A stretch of 64,000 bases of DNA from Streptomyces ferrugineus (GTDB taxonomy: Bacteria > Actinomycetota > Actinomycetes > Streptomycetales > Streptomycetaceae), in assembly GCF_015160855.1 (NCBI RefSeq), contig NZ_CP063373.1, forward strand, positions 4,464,001-4,528,000. Direction: 5' to 3'. Of this stretch, positions 16,605 to 24,857 are shown piece by piece. The notes beneath the pieces are model-generated. The model had not been told where the DNA came from. It made no database searches and saw nothing but the letters and a program-made list of their open reading frames with translations. Each line of letters opens with the position of its first letter. Within the stretch, counting starts at the first letter, position 1. A program made the position numbers and the translations under genes.

Positions 16605-16725
16605 TAAGCTCCCATCCGGCGCTGCGAGTTGACTCGGTCGCGATCGGTCATCTCGCGATGCGTACTCATGAGTGCGATCGCCCAGCACACCCCCCCTTGT
16701 TCGATCGTCGCCTCGAAGGATGCAG

Positions 16726-18453
16726 ATGGAACTCGCCACACCGCCGCCGGCGGCGCGGCCCCCTGTCGCCTGGTACAGCTGGTGGCTCATGCCACTGGCT
16801 TTAGGAGGTGGGACCGTTGCCGCCACGTTCATGAGCTCGGAGCGAATAACCGCCGCCGTCGCCGGTGTCGCGGCCACCACCGCCGGCTCCGTGTGCGTAC
16901 GCCTCCTGCTCCGCACCCGGGCGCAGTTGCGCCGGGCCGAGAGCGACTTCCGCGCCTCGCAGGCCGAGCACTCCCAGCAGTGGCAGCAGCACGTGGCGGG
17001 CCTGGAGCGGAAGTTCAGCGCCGACCGCGCCGCCCTGGAGGGCCGCCTCGCCGAGCAGTCCGGCGCCTATGAGGCCCAACTGGCCGAGCAGGGCCGCGCG
17101 TACGAGGAGCGTCTCGCCGAGGAGAGCGGCTCCTACGAGGAGCGCATCGCCGCGCAGGCCAAGTCCTACGAGGCCCAGCTCGCCGACCAGGCCGAGGTCT
17201 GGCAGGAGCAGCTCACCCACCAACTGTCCGCCGTCGCCCGGCTCGCCGACGAGCAGCTCCCCGACGCGCTGCGCCGACTGCGCGAGGGCGAGGCCATCGA
17301 CGACGTCCTGCCGACCGTCAACCAGTGCGCCAAGGTCAGCGCCGAACTCCAGGCCAACCTGCGCAAGGTGCTGCGCACCTCGCTGATCGGGGTCGAGGAG
17401 GAGTTCAACCGCTCCACCTCCGCCGAGCAGGCCGTGGTCGGCATCGGCAACCGTATCCACGTCCTGACCAGCAAGCTCCGCGGCCGACTGCACGATCTCC
17501 AGGGCGAGCACGGCCGGCTGCCCGCCGTCGCCCGTGGCCTGATGGAGCTCGACCAGGCGATCGGCCCCGCCGACTGTCTGGCCGCCAGCATCAGCGTCCT
17601 CGGCGGCTCGGACCGCCCCGGCCGCCAGTGGCAGGAGCCGCAGCGCCTGCTCAGCGTGGTCCGCGGCGGCATCGGCCGGATCAAGGACTTCCACCGGATC
17701 GACGTACGCCATCTGCCCGAACTCGGCGTCGACGGCGGCCTGGTGGACCATCTGACGCTGATCTTCGCCCACCTCCTCGACAACGCCGCCCGCTACTCGC
17801 CGCCCACCGAGCCGGTGCTCGTCTCCGGCAAGGAGGTCCCGAACGGCGTCGGCATCGAGATCCAGGACTCCGGCAAGGGCCTGAACGAGGAGAAGAAGCG
17901 CGATGCCGAGCACGCCCTGGCCGGCACCGCGCCCGGCGCGGGTCTCGGTGGCATCTCGGAGGACGCGAACATCGGTCTGCGCGTCGTCGGCATCCTGGCC
18001 CGCCGGTACGGCATCCGCGTCACCTTCGCGGACTCGCCGTGGCTCGGCACCTCGGTGGTGGTAGTGGTCCCGCACAAGTACTTCAGCCCGCTGCCCGCGG
18101 CCGCCTCCGCCACGTCGGCGCCGGCCGCCCCGACGGCACCGGCCGACACCGCCGCACCGGCCCGCGAGCCGGTCGTCGTCGAGACGGCCCCGGCCGACAC
18201 CGCCGACGCCGTGGACACCACGCCCGGTGGCCTGCCCCGGCGCCGCAGCAAGCGGCACGAGGGGGCGCGCCACGAGCCGGCCGAGCGCCCGGAGCAGAGC
18301 GAGGAGACGACGTCCGTCGCCGCCGTTCCGCCCGACGCGTCCTTCGCCGGCCTGGCCGCCTTCGCCACCGCGGGCCGCGAGGCCGGCGAGGACGAGGCGC
18401 CGGCCGATGGCCGCGAGTCCACCGAGCAGCACCGCACCGAAGAGAGCGACTAG
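16726..18453 (+). CDS. cvnA: Conservon protein A: membrane sensor kinase-like ATPase
   Basis: A 575-residue protein. Two transmembrane segments near the N-terminus (WYSWWLMPLALGGGTVAATFM and ITAAVAGVAATTAG) are joined by only a short loop, so sensing is probably within or near the membrane. Residues about 85-165 are a repeated coiled coil (SGAYEAQLAEQ, GRAYEERLAEE, SGSYEERIAAQ, KSYEAQLADQ). A HATPase_c domain (HLLDNAARYSPPTEP, then IQDSGKGL, and a GLRVVG box) follows, and the C-terminus is a long Ala/Pro/Glu tail. No clear phospho-accepting His box is seen. ATG 16726 has GAAGGA upstream. Codon 26 is TTA (16801-16803). First gene of cvnABCDE. Confidence 0.9.
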   Translation: MELATPPPAARPPVAWYSWWLMPLALGGGTVAATFMSSERITAAVAGVAATTAGSVCVRLLLRTRAQLRRAESDFRASQAEHSQQWQQHVAGLERKFSADRAALEGRLAEQSGAYEAQLAEQGRAYEERLAEESGSYEERIAAQAKSYEAQLADQAEVWQEQLTHQLSAVARLADEQLPDALRRLREGEAIDDVLPTVNQCAKVSAELQANLRKVLRTSLIGVEEEFNRSTSAEQAVVGIGNRIHVLTSKLRGRLHDLQGEHGRLPAVARGLMELDQAIGPADCLAASISVLGGSDRPGRQWQEPQRLLSVVRGGIGRIKDFHRIDVRHLPELGVDGGLVDHLTLIFAHLLDNAARYSPPTEPVLVSGKEVPNGVGIEIQDSGKGLNEEKKRDAEHALAGTAPGAGLGGISEDANIGLRVVGILARRYGIRVTFADSPWLGTSVVVVVPHKYFSPLPAAASATSAPAAPTAPADTAAPAREPVVVETAPADTADAVDTTPGGLPRRRSKRHEGARHEPAERPEQSEETTSVAAVPPDASFAGLAAFATAGREAGEDEAPADGRESTEQHRTEESD

Positions 18454-18456
18454 TCC

Positions 18457-18867
18457 ATGACGCAGCAGGGAACCGACGTGAGCTGGGCGCTCCGCGACCT
18501 GGTGGAGAGCATTCAGGAGATCAACTTCGCCCTCGTGGCCTCCAGTGACGGCAAGGCCATCACCGCCTACGGTGCCGAGGACCCCGACGACGTGGACCGC
18601 TTCGCCGCCGTGGTGGCCGGACTGCAGGCGCTGGCCCAGCCGGTCGCCGAGCAGTTCCCCAAGTACGCGGGGCAGCTCAGGCTGGCGATGATCGAGGTCG
18701 ACGGCGGCCACCTCTTCGTCGTGCGCGCCGGGGTGGAGACCTATCTCGGCGTCCTCGCCCGGGAAGGCCTCGACCAGGGCCTGCTCGGCCATCAGATGAG
18801 GGACCTGGCGCGCAGGATGGGCGAGTTGCTCGGCACCACTCCGCGCCTGGAGGAGCACTCTGGATGA
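18457..18867 (+). CDS. cvnB: Conservon protein B: Roadblock/LC7-domain protein
   Basis: A 136-residue Roadblock/LC7 protein (WALRDLVESIQEINFALVASSDGKAITAYG, FVVRAGVETYLGVLAREG). In conservons it is thought to act with the CvnD GTPase as in MglA/MglB-like pairs and to bind CvnA. It begins 3 bp after cvnA and its stop overlaps cvnC by 4 bp (ATGA). Confidence 0.92.
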   Translation: MTQQGTDVSWALRDLVESIQEINFALVASSDGKAITAYGAEDPDDVDRFAAVVAGLQALAQPVAEQFPKYAGQLRLAMIEVDGGHLFVVRAGVETYLGVLAREGLDQGLLGHQMRDLARRMGELLGTTPRLEEHSG

Positions 18868-19235
18868 GTGCTCCCCGCCGGCCCACGGACCCGTCCGGTC
18901 TCGAGCGCTACTACGTCCTCACCCGGGGGCGCAGCGGACCGGGCGGTTCGGCGTCGAGCCTCGACGTGGCGACCCTCATCGTCTCCCGCACCGCCCCGGT
19001 ACCGGGGATGCAGCACGAGTACGAGGAGATCCTCCGGCGCTGCCGCGATCCGCTGTCGGTGGCCGAACTCGGCGCCCACCTCGGATTGCCCTTCAACATT
19101 CTCGCGGTGCTCCTGACGGATCTGCTGGAGGCAGGCCGTGTCCAAGCCCGTGATCCCATCCCGGCGCAGGCCGCCGGGCGCGGGCCCGACCTCGCGCTCC
19201 TTGAGGAGGTACTCAGTGGACTTGAAAGGCTTTGA
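18864..19235 (+). CDS. cvnC: Conservon protein C: DUF742 protein
   Basis: A 123-residue DUF742 protein with a winged-helix-like core (YEEILRRCRDPLSVAELGAHLGLPFNILAVLLTDLLEAGRVQARDP) and the usual RYYVLTRGR start. Function in the complex is unknown. It overlaps cvnB by 4 bp and cvnD by 20 bp, so translation is coupled. Confidence 0.9.
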   Translation: MSAPRRPTDPSGLERYYVLTRGRSGPGGSASSLDVATLIVSRTAPVPGMQHEYEEILRRCRDPLSVAELGAHLGLPFNILAVLLTDLLEAGRVQARDPIPAQAAGRGPDLALLEEVLSGLERL

Positions 19236-19821
19236 CCAGCCCGGCGGGCCCGGTGCCGGGGGCACCCGCTCGGTGAAGGTGATGATCGCCGGCGGATTCG
19301 GTACCGGGAAGACCACCATGGTCCGCTCGGTCAGCGACATCAAGCCGCTCACCACCGAGGAGACCCTCACCCAGGCCAGCGCCGGCGTCGACCACCTCAT
19401 CGGCGTCACCGACAAGACGGAGACCACCGTCAGCCTGGACTTCGGCAAGATCAGCCTCAACGAGAGCCTGATGCTGTACCTGTTCGGCACCCCCGGCCAG
19501 GAGCGCTTCTGGTTCCTGTGGAACGGCCTGTTCAAGGGCGCGCTCGGCGCGGTCGTGCTGGTGGACACCCGCCGCCTCGCCTCCAGCTTCCGGGCGATCG
19601 AGGAGATGGAGCGGCAGAACGTGCCGTTCGTCGTCGCGCTGAACGTCTTCCCCGACTCCAAGGACTATCCGGTCGAGGAGATCCGGGACGCGCTGGACAT
19701 CTCCGCGCACATCCCGGTCGTGGCCTGCGACGCCCGCGACCGGGCCTCCAGCCGTGACGTACTCGTCGCGCTGATCCGTCATCTTCAGGAACGCTCGGCC
19801 GTCGCACTGGAGTCCCGATGA
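19216..19821 (+). CDS. cvnD: Conservon protein D: small GTPase-like protein
   Basis: A 201-residue Ras-like ATP/GTP-binding protein. Walker A GGFGTGKT (26-33), switch region with TTEETLTQASAGVD, G3 in the form FGTPGQERFWFLW, and a G4 position reading ALNVFPDS in place of NKxD, as is usual in CvnD. GTG 19216 is chosen because GAGGAGGT precedes it; a longer frame starts within cvnC and is not needed. It overlaps cvnC by 20 bp and the P450 by 4 bp. Confidence 0.9.
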   Translation: MDLKGFDQPGGPGAGGTRSVKVMIAGGFGTGKTTMVRSVSDIKPLTTEETLTQASAGVDHLIGVTDKTETTVSLDFGKISLNESLMLYLFGTPGQERFWFLWNGLFKGALGAVVLVDTRRLASSFRAIEEMERQNVPFVVALNVFPDSKDYPVEEIRDALDISAHIPVVACDARDRASSRDVLVALIRHLQERSAVALESR

Positions 19822-21062
19822 ACGCCCAGCCCTTAAACGATCCCGAAGCGCCCCGCGGTTGCCCCTTCGGCCACGGGACCGAGGTCACCCGGCTGTTCGG
19901 GCCGGAGGCGGCGACCGACCCGGGCGGTATCTACGAGCGGCTGCGCAAGGAGCACGGCTCCGTGGCCCCGGTGCTGCTGGAGGGCGACGTCCCGGCCTGG
20001 CTCCTCCTGGGCTACCGCGACAACCGGCGGGTGCTGGACAACCCCCGCCAGTTCAGTCGGGACGCGCGGATCTGGCGGGACTGGCGGGAGGGCCGCATAG
20101 CGGACGACTCCCCGCTGGTCCCGATGGTCGCGTGGCGCCCGGACTGTGTGTCCCAGGACGGCGAACCGCACCGTCGACTGCGTGGCGCGGTCACCGACGG
20201 GCTCCAGGCCGCCGCCGACCGGGGGGTCCGGCGGCACGCCACGCACTTCGCCCACAAGCAGATCGACGCCTTCGCCGACGCCGGGCGCGCCGACCTGGTG
20301 GCCGACTACGCCGAGTATCTGCCGATGCTCGTCCTCACCCGTATCCTCGGGCTGCCGCAGGGGGAGGGGCGGCAACTCGTCGAGTCCTCCGCCCAGGTGT
20401 TCAAGGGTGGCGAGGACGCGATCGCGCACAACGACCGCATCATGCAGATCCTCGGCGAACTCGCCGAGCGCAAGCGGGCCGAACCCGGTTCCGACTTCGC
20501 CACGGCGCTGCTGGAGCACGAAGCCGGGCTCGACGAGGACGAGGTGGTCAGCCATCTGCGTCTGGTGCTGATCGCCGCGCACACCACGACCAGCAACCTG
20601 CTGGCCCGCGTCCTGCAGAAGATCCTCACCGACGCCTCCCGGCTCTCCGGCCTCGTCAGCGGCGAGCTGACCGTCTCCGCCGTGGTGGAGGAGATCATGT
20701 GGAACACCCCGCCGCTCGCGGTCCTGCCGGGGCGGTTCGCCACCGCCGACCTGGAGTTGGGCGGCCACCAGATCCAGGAGGGCGACCTGCTCGTCATGGG
20801 CCTCGCGGCGGGCAACGTCGACCCCGAGGTCCGGCCGGACGGGGTGTCCGTCCAGGGCAACGGCTCGCACCTGGCCTTCAGCTCCGGTCCGCACGAGTGC
20901 CCCGGGCAGGGCATCGGCCTGGCCATCATCGAGGTCGCCGTGGACGTCCTGCTGCACCGGCTGCCGGGGCTGCGCCTGGCCGTGCCGGCGGAGGAGCTCA
21001 GCTCGACGGCGTCCACGTGGGAGTCCCGGCTGGACACCCTGCCGGTCGAGTTCTCCGTCTGA
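19818..21062 (+). CDS. cvnE: Conservon-linked cytochrome P450, CYP157-like, without ExxR
   Basis: A 414-residue P450. The heme-thiolate loop is intact, FSSGPHECPGQG, with C361. The I-helix reads LIAAHTTTSN in place of the usual AGxET. The K-helix reads EEIMWNTPP, so the ExxR pair is ExxW (E292, W295); the Arg that normally holds the K-helix/meander is absent. The CYP157 family, which is found in conservons, is known to lack this motif. Redox partners are not adjacent. Codon 6 is TTA (19833-19835), which would make translation bldA-dependent. It overlaps cvnD by 4 bp and ends at a strong terminator. Substrate unknown. Confidence 0.9.
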   Translation: MNAQPLNDPEAPRGCPFGHGTEVTRLFGPEAATDPGGIYERLRKEHGSVAPVLLEGDVPAWLLLGYRDNRRVLDNPRQFSRDARIWRDWREGRIADDSPLVPMVAWRPDCVSQDGEPHRRLRGAVTDGLQAAADRGVRRHATHFAHKQIDAFADAGRADLVADYAEYLPMLVLTRILGLPQGEGRQLVESSAQVFKGGEDAIAHNDRIMQILGELAERKRAEPGSDFATALLEHEAGLDEDEVVSHLRLVLIAAHTTTSNLLARVLQKILTDASRLSGLVSGELTVSAVVEEIMWNTPPLAVLPGRFATADLELGGHQIQEGDLLVMGLAAGNVDPEVRPDGVSVQGNGSHLAFSSGPHECPGQGIGLAIIEVAVDVLLHRLPGLRLAVPAEELSSTASTWESRLDTLPVEFSV

Positions 21063-21071
21063 CCCCAACAC

Positions 21072-21103
21072 CGCCGCCCGGCCGGACCTCCGGCCGGGCG
21101 GCG
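21072..21103. terminator. Bidirectional terminator hairpin after the conservon
   Basis: Perfect 15-bp G/C arms (CGCCGCCCGGCCGGA and TCCGGCCGGGCGGCG) with a 2-nt loop, 10 bp after the P450 stop and between convergent genes. Confidence 0.8.
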
Positions 21104-21137
21104 CCGTCTGCGCACCCCCTCCCGCGGGATCGAGGCG

Positions 21138-22868
21138 TCAGCCGTCGAGCCAGTCGCCTGTGACGCCCGTGGGCCGGTATCCCGTGGCGTTCCAGAGGAA
21201 ATGCGGGTGGGCGCAGCCGAACATGTAGGCGAGCAGTGCGGTGTCTTCCCTCCCGGTCCGAGGGTCGTGCAGGGTGTGAAATTTCTCGGACCCGACTACG
21301 CCCGCGTCCTGTTGGACCTGACGAGCGCGGGCCGGCGACGGTGCGGCGCTGGATGCCTCCACCGCGGCGATGTAAGTGCGGCGCAGGATCTCCCATGCGC
21401 TGTCGATGTTGCCGTGCCAGGGGCCGTGCAGTGCTTCGAAGGCATGGAGCTCGGCGTCGAAGAGGGGCCATGGCCCGGGGTGTTGGACTCGGCAGCGGGC
21501 GGACAGCTCGGCGGCCCGGGGGCTCAGTGCCGGTGCGGTGGGCCGCGGGGCGATGGTGAGGGTGGTGCCGTGGGTGAGGATGCCGGTGCAGGGGTTGGGC
21601 TGCAGGTCGCAAAGAGGGCAGTCCTCGGCCGGGGGGAGGCCCGGGGTGATGCCGTCGAACCACAGAGCGTGACGGCCGGTGAGTCCCATCCAGACGATGG
21701 TGGTGGTCATCAGCCAGGTGTTCCACATCGGGCTGTGCGCCTCGGGGGTGCAGCCGTACTTCACGAGGGCTATGGCGCACGCGGAGTAGAGCGCCTTGGT
21801 GTGGGTGGGCATGTCGGCGAGCCAGAAGTTGCTGATCTCGCCGGTGAGGGCGTCGGCTCGTACGTCGGCCATGTCGTCGATGGCGCGGCACAGCAGCAGG
21901 GAGGCGAGGTTTTCCTCCTGCCAGAGTTCGGTGTCGGGGGCGACGTGCCAGAACAGGCAGTCCAGCATCTGCAGGAGTGAGTAGGTGCTCTGGCTGAGCG
22001 GGTTGGTCTGGGGGAGCACGACGCCGCCCGCGTGGTGCTGTTGGAGCCAGTACTCGTCGACGGATCGCTTGTGGGCCGCGAAGAGCCCGGAGACCAGGGC
22101 CCGTGCGCTGTTGGTGCTGAAGTTCTCGGCCAGGCGTTCTTCGACGTGTTGGGTGAGGCGCGTCGTATCGATGGTGTCGATCACGCGTTTGTATTCGTGG
22201 AAGACGAGGATGTCGTCCTCGAAGCGGTGGCGGTGGCCAAGGTCCCGCTCGAGGTCGTTCATCTGCCGGGTCCAGGACCAGCCACCGGTCAGGACGCTGT
22301 CGAGTTCCGGGCGGTTCGGCCAGTTCTTGACGGTGAGGGGACGGCCGGCGCTCTGCCGCCAGCGGTAGTCGTCCAGCGTGCGCGCGGGGGGCGTGGGCAG
22401 CCGAAGGCACAGTGGACAGTCGCAGACGTCGGTCTGCTCCTCCTCGCGCGGCGGGGTCAGTGCCCGGCTCCTCCAGGCCCCTTCCAGCATCGTGCAGGTC
22501 AGTCGGCAGACCTCGACATCGGTGCTGACTTGGGGGAAGGCCGCTTCGATCATGCGCAGGCCGGCGTCGAGGTGCCGCAACCTGGCGTAGCCCTCCTCGT
22601 CGGGTGGGAGGAACGCGGGCTGCGCCAGCCGGAAGGCTCCCTCCACCTGCAGCGTGGTGGCGGCGTGGCGGGATCCCAACGCGTCCAGCCGCTGTTGAAC
22701 GGCGCTCTGGTACCTCCGGTACTCCTCCGTACTCCCCTTGACGCGTTCCGCCATGAGGCGGGCCAGGGCGTTCCCCGCCTCCGTGGGCTGGAGTTGGGCG
22801 CTTGGCTGCCCCGGAAGCAGACTGTCGGCGGACGCCTTCGGGACAGCGTCTACGACTCGAGATTTCAC
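21138..22868 (-). CDS. Unrecognised 576-aa protein with isoprenoid-synthase-like Asp motif
   Basis: I do not recognise a family with certainty. The protein is mostly helical, with no signal peptide. Residues 331-339 read DDMADVRAD, inside CRAIDDMADVRADALTGEISNFW. This aligns well with the second metal-binding motif of terpene synthases ((N/D)DxxSxxxE, often followed by GE and N), but with Asp for Ser and for the last Glu. Two CPLC motifs (C151/C154, preceded by C149, and C417/C420) could bind a metal. GTG 22868 has GGGAG upstream. A 29-codon ORF resembling a terpene synthase N-terminus lies 66 bp upstream on the same strand. A/T-ending codons are more frequent near its start than in neighbours, hinting at transfer. 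Role as an isoprenoid synthase is inference only. Confidence 0.5.
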   Translation of the reverse strand: MKSRVVDAVPKASADSLLPGQPSAQLQPTEAGNALARLMAERVKGSTEEYRRYQSAVQQRLDALGSRHAATTLQVEGAFRLAQPAFLPPDEEGYARLRHLDAGLRMIEAAFPQVSTDVEVCRLTCTMLEGAWRSRALTPPREEEQTDVCDCPLCLRLPTPPARTLDDYRWRQSAGRPLTVKNWPNRPELDSVLTGGWSWTRQMNDLERDLGHRHRFEDDILVFHEYKRVIDTIDTTRLTQHVEERLAENFSTNSARALVSGLFAAHKRSVDEYWLQQHHAGGVVLPQTNPLSQSTYSLLQMLDCLFWHVAPDTELWQEENLASLLLCRAIDDMADVRADALTGEISNFWLADMPTHTKALYSACAIALVKYGCTPEAHSPMWNTWLMTTTIVWMGLTGRHALWFDGITPGLPPAEDCPLCDLQPNPCTGILTHGTTLTIAPRPTAPALSPRAAELSARCRVQHPGPWPLFDAELHAFEALHGPWHGNIDSAWEILRRTYIAAVEASSAAPSPARARQVQQDAGVVGSEKFHTLHDPRTGREDTALLAYMFGCAHPHFLWNATGYRPTGVTGDWLDG

Positions 22869-22934
22869 ACCGGTCTCCCATCAAGTTGCGGCCATGACAA
22901 CCGAATCGATCGCGTGGGTTCCCCCGTGTGATCT

Positions 22935-23024
22935 CTACGGAGGACCGGGGAGCTTCGGGGTGTACTCCGGATGTCTGCTGACGGGGGCGTCGGAGGGGAG
23001 GTCGAACGTGACGTCCTGAGGCAT
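22935..23024 (-). CDS. 29-aa ORF resembling a terpene synthase N-terminus
   Basis: ATG 23024 is preceded by GGAAGGAAGCGC; the peptide begins MPQDVTFDLPSDAPVSR and stops after 29 residues (KLPGPP, TAG). Bacterial sesquiterpene synthases such as pentalenene synthase start MPQDVDFHIPLP, and many relatives start MPQDVxFDLPF, so the first 16 residues look like a truncated terpene synthase N-terminus. What follows is not terpene-synthase sequence in any frame before the next gene. It could be a remnant, a leader peptide for the 576-aa gene, or a real small peptide. Confidence 0.55.
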   Translation of the reverse strand: MPQDVTFDLPSDAPVSRHPEYTPKLPGPP

Positions 23025-23070
23025 GCGCTTCCTTCCGGGAGACGGCGAGACAGGGTCCCCCGCCCTGCAA

Positions 23071-23095
23071 ACGGGTGGCCGAAATGGCCACCCGT
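23071..23095 (-). terminator. Hairpin between amidohydrolase and terpene-leader ORF
   Basis: Ten-bp perfect arms (ACGGGTGGCC and GGCCACCCGT) around a 5-nt loop, 47 bp before the leader ORF start and 108 bp after the amidohydrolase stop. On the minus strand it is followed by TTTGC. It may terminate the amidohydrolase transcript or act as an attenuator in the leader of the downstream genes. Confidence 0.5.
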
Positions 23096-23202
23096 GCACT
23101 CGAACTCAGCTTCTATGGCCGAAAGTTGAACCGAGAAGCGGTGTGAGGCTTCCCAGAGCCTAAATGATCTACGCGTGACCTCACCGTGATGTCCGTTACT
23201 GC

Positions 23203-24837
23203 TTATGCCTCTTGAGCTGCGTATACTCGCGCGCCCCCCACATACGTCTGCGCGACCCGCGTGTCGCTGATCGCCTCCGCCGGCCCGTCGAACGGATCGC
23301 GGTCGAGGACGACGAGATCCGCCAGTGCCCCCGCCCGCACCACGCCCGTGTCGTCGAGGTGGTTCACATACGCCGAGCCCGCCGTGTAGGCGGCGAACGC
23401 CTCGGCGAGTCCGATCCGTTCACCGGGCAGGAACACCGGCGTGTCGCCGCCGCCCGGCGCCACCCGGTTGACCGCCACATGGATGCCGTGCAGCGGATCG
23501 GGGCTGCTCACCGGCCAGTCGCTGCCCGCCGCGAGCCGGGCGCCGGAGCGCAGCAGCGCGCCGAACGGGTACTGCCACGCGGCCCGTTCGGGACCCAGGA
23601 AGGGGATCGTCAGCTCGTCCATCTGCGGTTCGTGCGCGGCCCACAGCGGCTGGATGTTCGCGACGGCCCCGAGCCGGGCGAAGCGCGGCACGTCGGCGGG
23701 CTGGACGACCTGGAGATGGGCCAGGTGGGGCCGCGTGTCGCTCGGTCCGTTCGCGTCCCGCGCGGCCTCGATCGCGTCCAGCGCGTCCCGTACGGCCCGG
23801 TCGCCCAGCGCGTGGAAGTGGCACTGGAAGCCGAGCGCGTCCAACTCGGTCACGTACTTGGGCAGTTGCTCCGGGTCGAGGAAGCTGGTGCCCCGGTTGG
23901 CCGTGGCGCAGCCGCACTGGTCGAGGTACGGCTCCAGCAGCGCCGCCGTGCCGGTCTCGGCGACGCCGTCCAGCATCAGCTTGACGCTGCCCGCGCGAAA
24001 CCGGCCGTGGCTCGACGCCGCCCGCCGCTCGACCAGTTCGGGAATCTGCTCGGCGCCGCGCTCGCGGTCCCACCACAGCGCGCCGACGACACGCGCGGTG
24101 AGCGAGCCGTCCCGCGCGGCCGCCAGATACGCCTCGGACGGGTCGTCCATGCCGAGGAACTCCCCGACCAGGGCGTCCTGCCAGGCCGTGATGCCGAGCG
24201 CGTGCAGATGCCGCTGGGCGTGCAGCAGGGCCGCCACCCGGTCGGCCCGAGTGGCGGGCGGGGTGAGCCGTCCCACGAGCCGCATCGCCCCCTCCTGCAA
24301 GGTTCCGCTCGGCTCACCGGAGCCGTCCCGGTCGATCCGCCCGTCGGCCGGGTCGGGCGTGTCGCGCGTGATGCCGGCGAGCGCGAGGGCCCGGCTGTTG
24401 ACCCAGGCGCCGTGATGGTCACGGTTGGGCAGATACACCGGCCGGTCGGGCACCACCGCGTCCAGCAGCTCCCTCGTCGGCGTACCGCCCGCGAAGGCCT
24501 CCATCGACCAGCCGCCACCGGTGATCCACTCCCGTTCGGGGTGCGCGTCGGCGTACGCCCGCACCGCCGCGAGGGTCTCGTCCGCCGTCCGCGCACCGGT
24601 CAGGTCGCACTGGGCGAGCTCCAGGCCGGCCGGCACCGGATGCACGTGCGCGTCCTGGAACCCGGGCAGCAGCAGCCGCCCGGCGAGGTCCACCACCTCG
24701 GTCCGCGGCCCGGCGAGTTCGTGCACCTCCTGACGCCCTACGGCCGTGATGCGGTCGCCGGTGACGGCCACGGCGGTCGCGGTGCGGCCCTCGGGGGTGA
24801 GGACGGGGCCGCCGGTGAGGAGAAGGTCTGCGTGCAT
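23203..24837 (-). CDS. Amidohydrolase (YtcJ-like, amidohydrolase_3)
   Basis: A 544-residue metal-dependent hydrolase. The metal motif DAHVHP (H64, H66) follows LLLPGFQ; further ligands sit in CHFHALGDRAV, PHLAHLQVVQP and AAGSDWPVSSPDPL; the C-terminus closes the small beta-sandwich (GALADLVVLDRDPF). The family hydrolyses amides, formamides or cyclic amides; the substrate is not evident. ATG 24837 has AGGAAACGG upstream and gives the usual MHADLLLTGG start. The permease gene ends 20 bp upstream on the same strand, so uptake and hydrolysis of one amide or amine substrate is likely. Confidence 0.87.
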   Translation of the reverse strand: MHADLLLTGGPVLTPEGRTATAVAVTGDRITAVGRQEVHELAGPRTEVVDLAGRLLLPGFQDAHVHPVPAGLELAQCDLTGARTADETLAAVRAYADAHPEREWITGGGWSMEAFAGGTPTRELLDAVVPDRPVYLPNRDHHGAWVNSRALALAGITRDTPDPADGRIDRDGSGEPSGTLQEGAMRLVGRLTPPATRADRVAALLHAQRHLHALGITAWQDALVGEFLGMDDPSEAYLAAARDGSLTARVVGALWWDRERGAEQIPELVERRAASSHGRFRAGSVKLMLDGVAETGTAALLEPYLDQCGCATANRGTSFLDPEQLPKYVTELDALGFQCHFHALGDRAVRDALDAIEAARDANGPSDTRPHLAHLQVVQPADVPRFARLGAVANIQPLWAAHEPQMDELTIPFLGPERAAWQYPFGALLRSGARLAAGSDWPVSSPDPLHGIHVAVNRVAPGGGDTPVFLPGERIGLAEAFAAYTAGSAYVNHLDDTGVVRAGALADLVVLDRDPFDGPAEAISDTRVAQTYVGGARVYAAQEA

Positions 24838-24857
24838 GGTCCGTTTCCTGGTCGGGG

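Noticed and set aside
22230..22262. NDLERD in the 576-aa protein as a terpene-synthase NSE motif
   Set aside because: The Ser/Thr and final Glu positions are not met; DDMADVRAD fits better.
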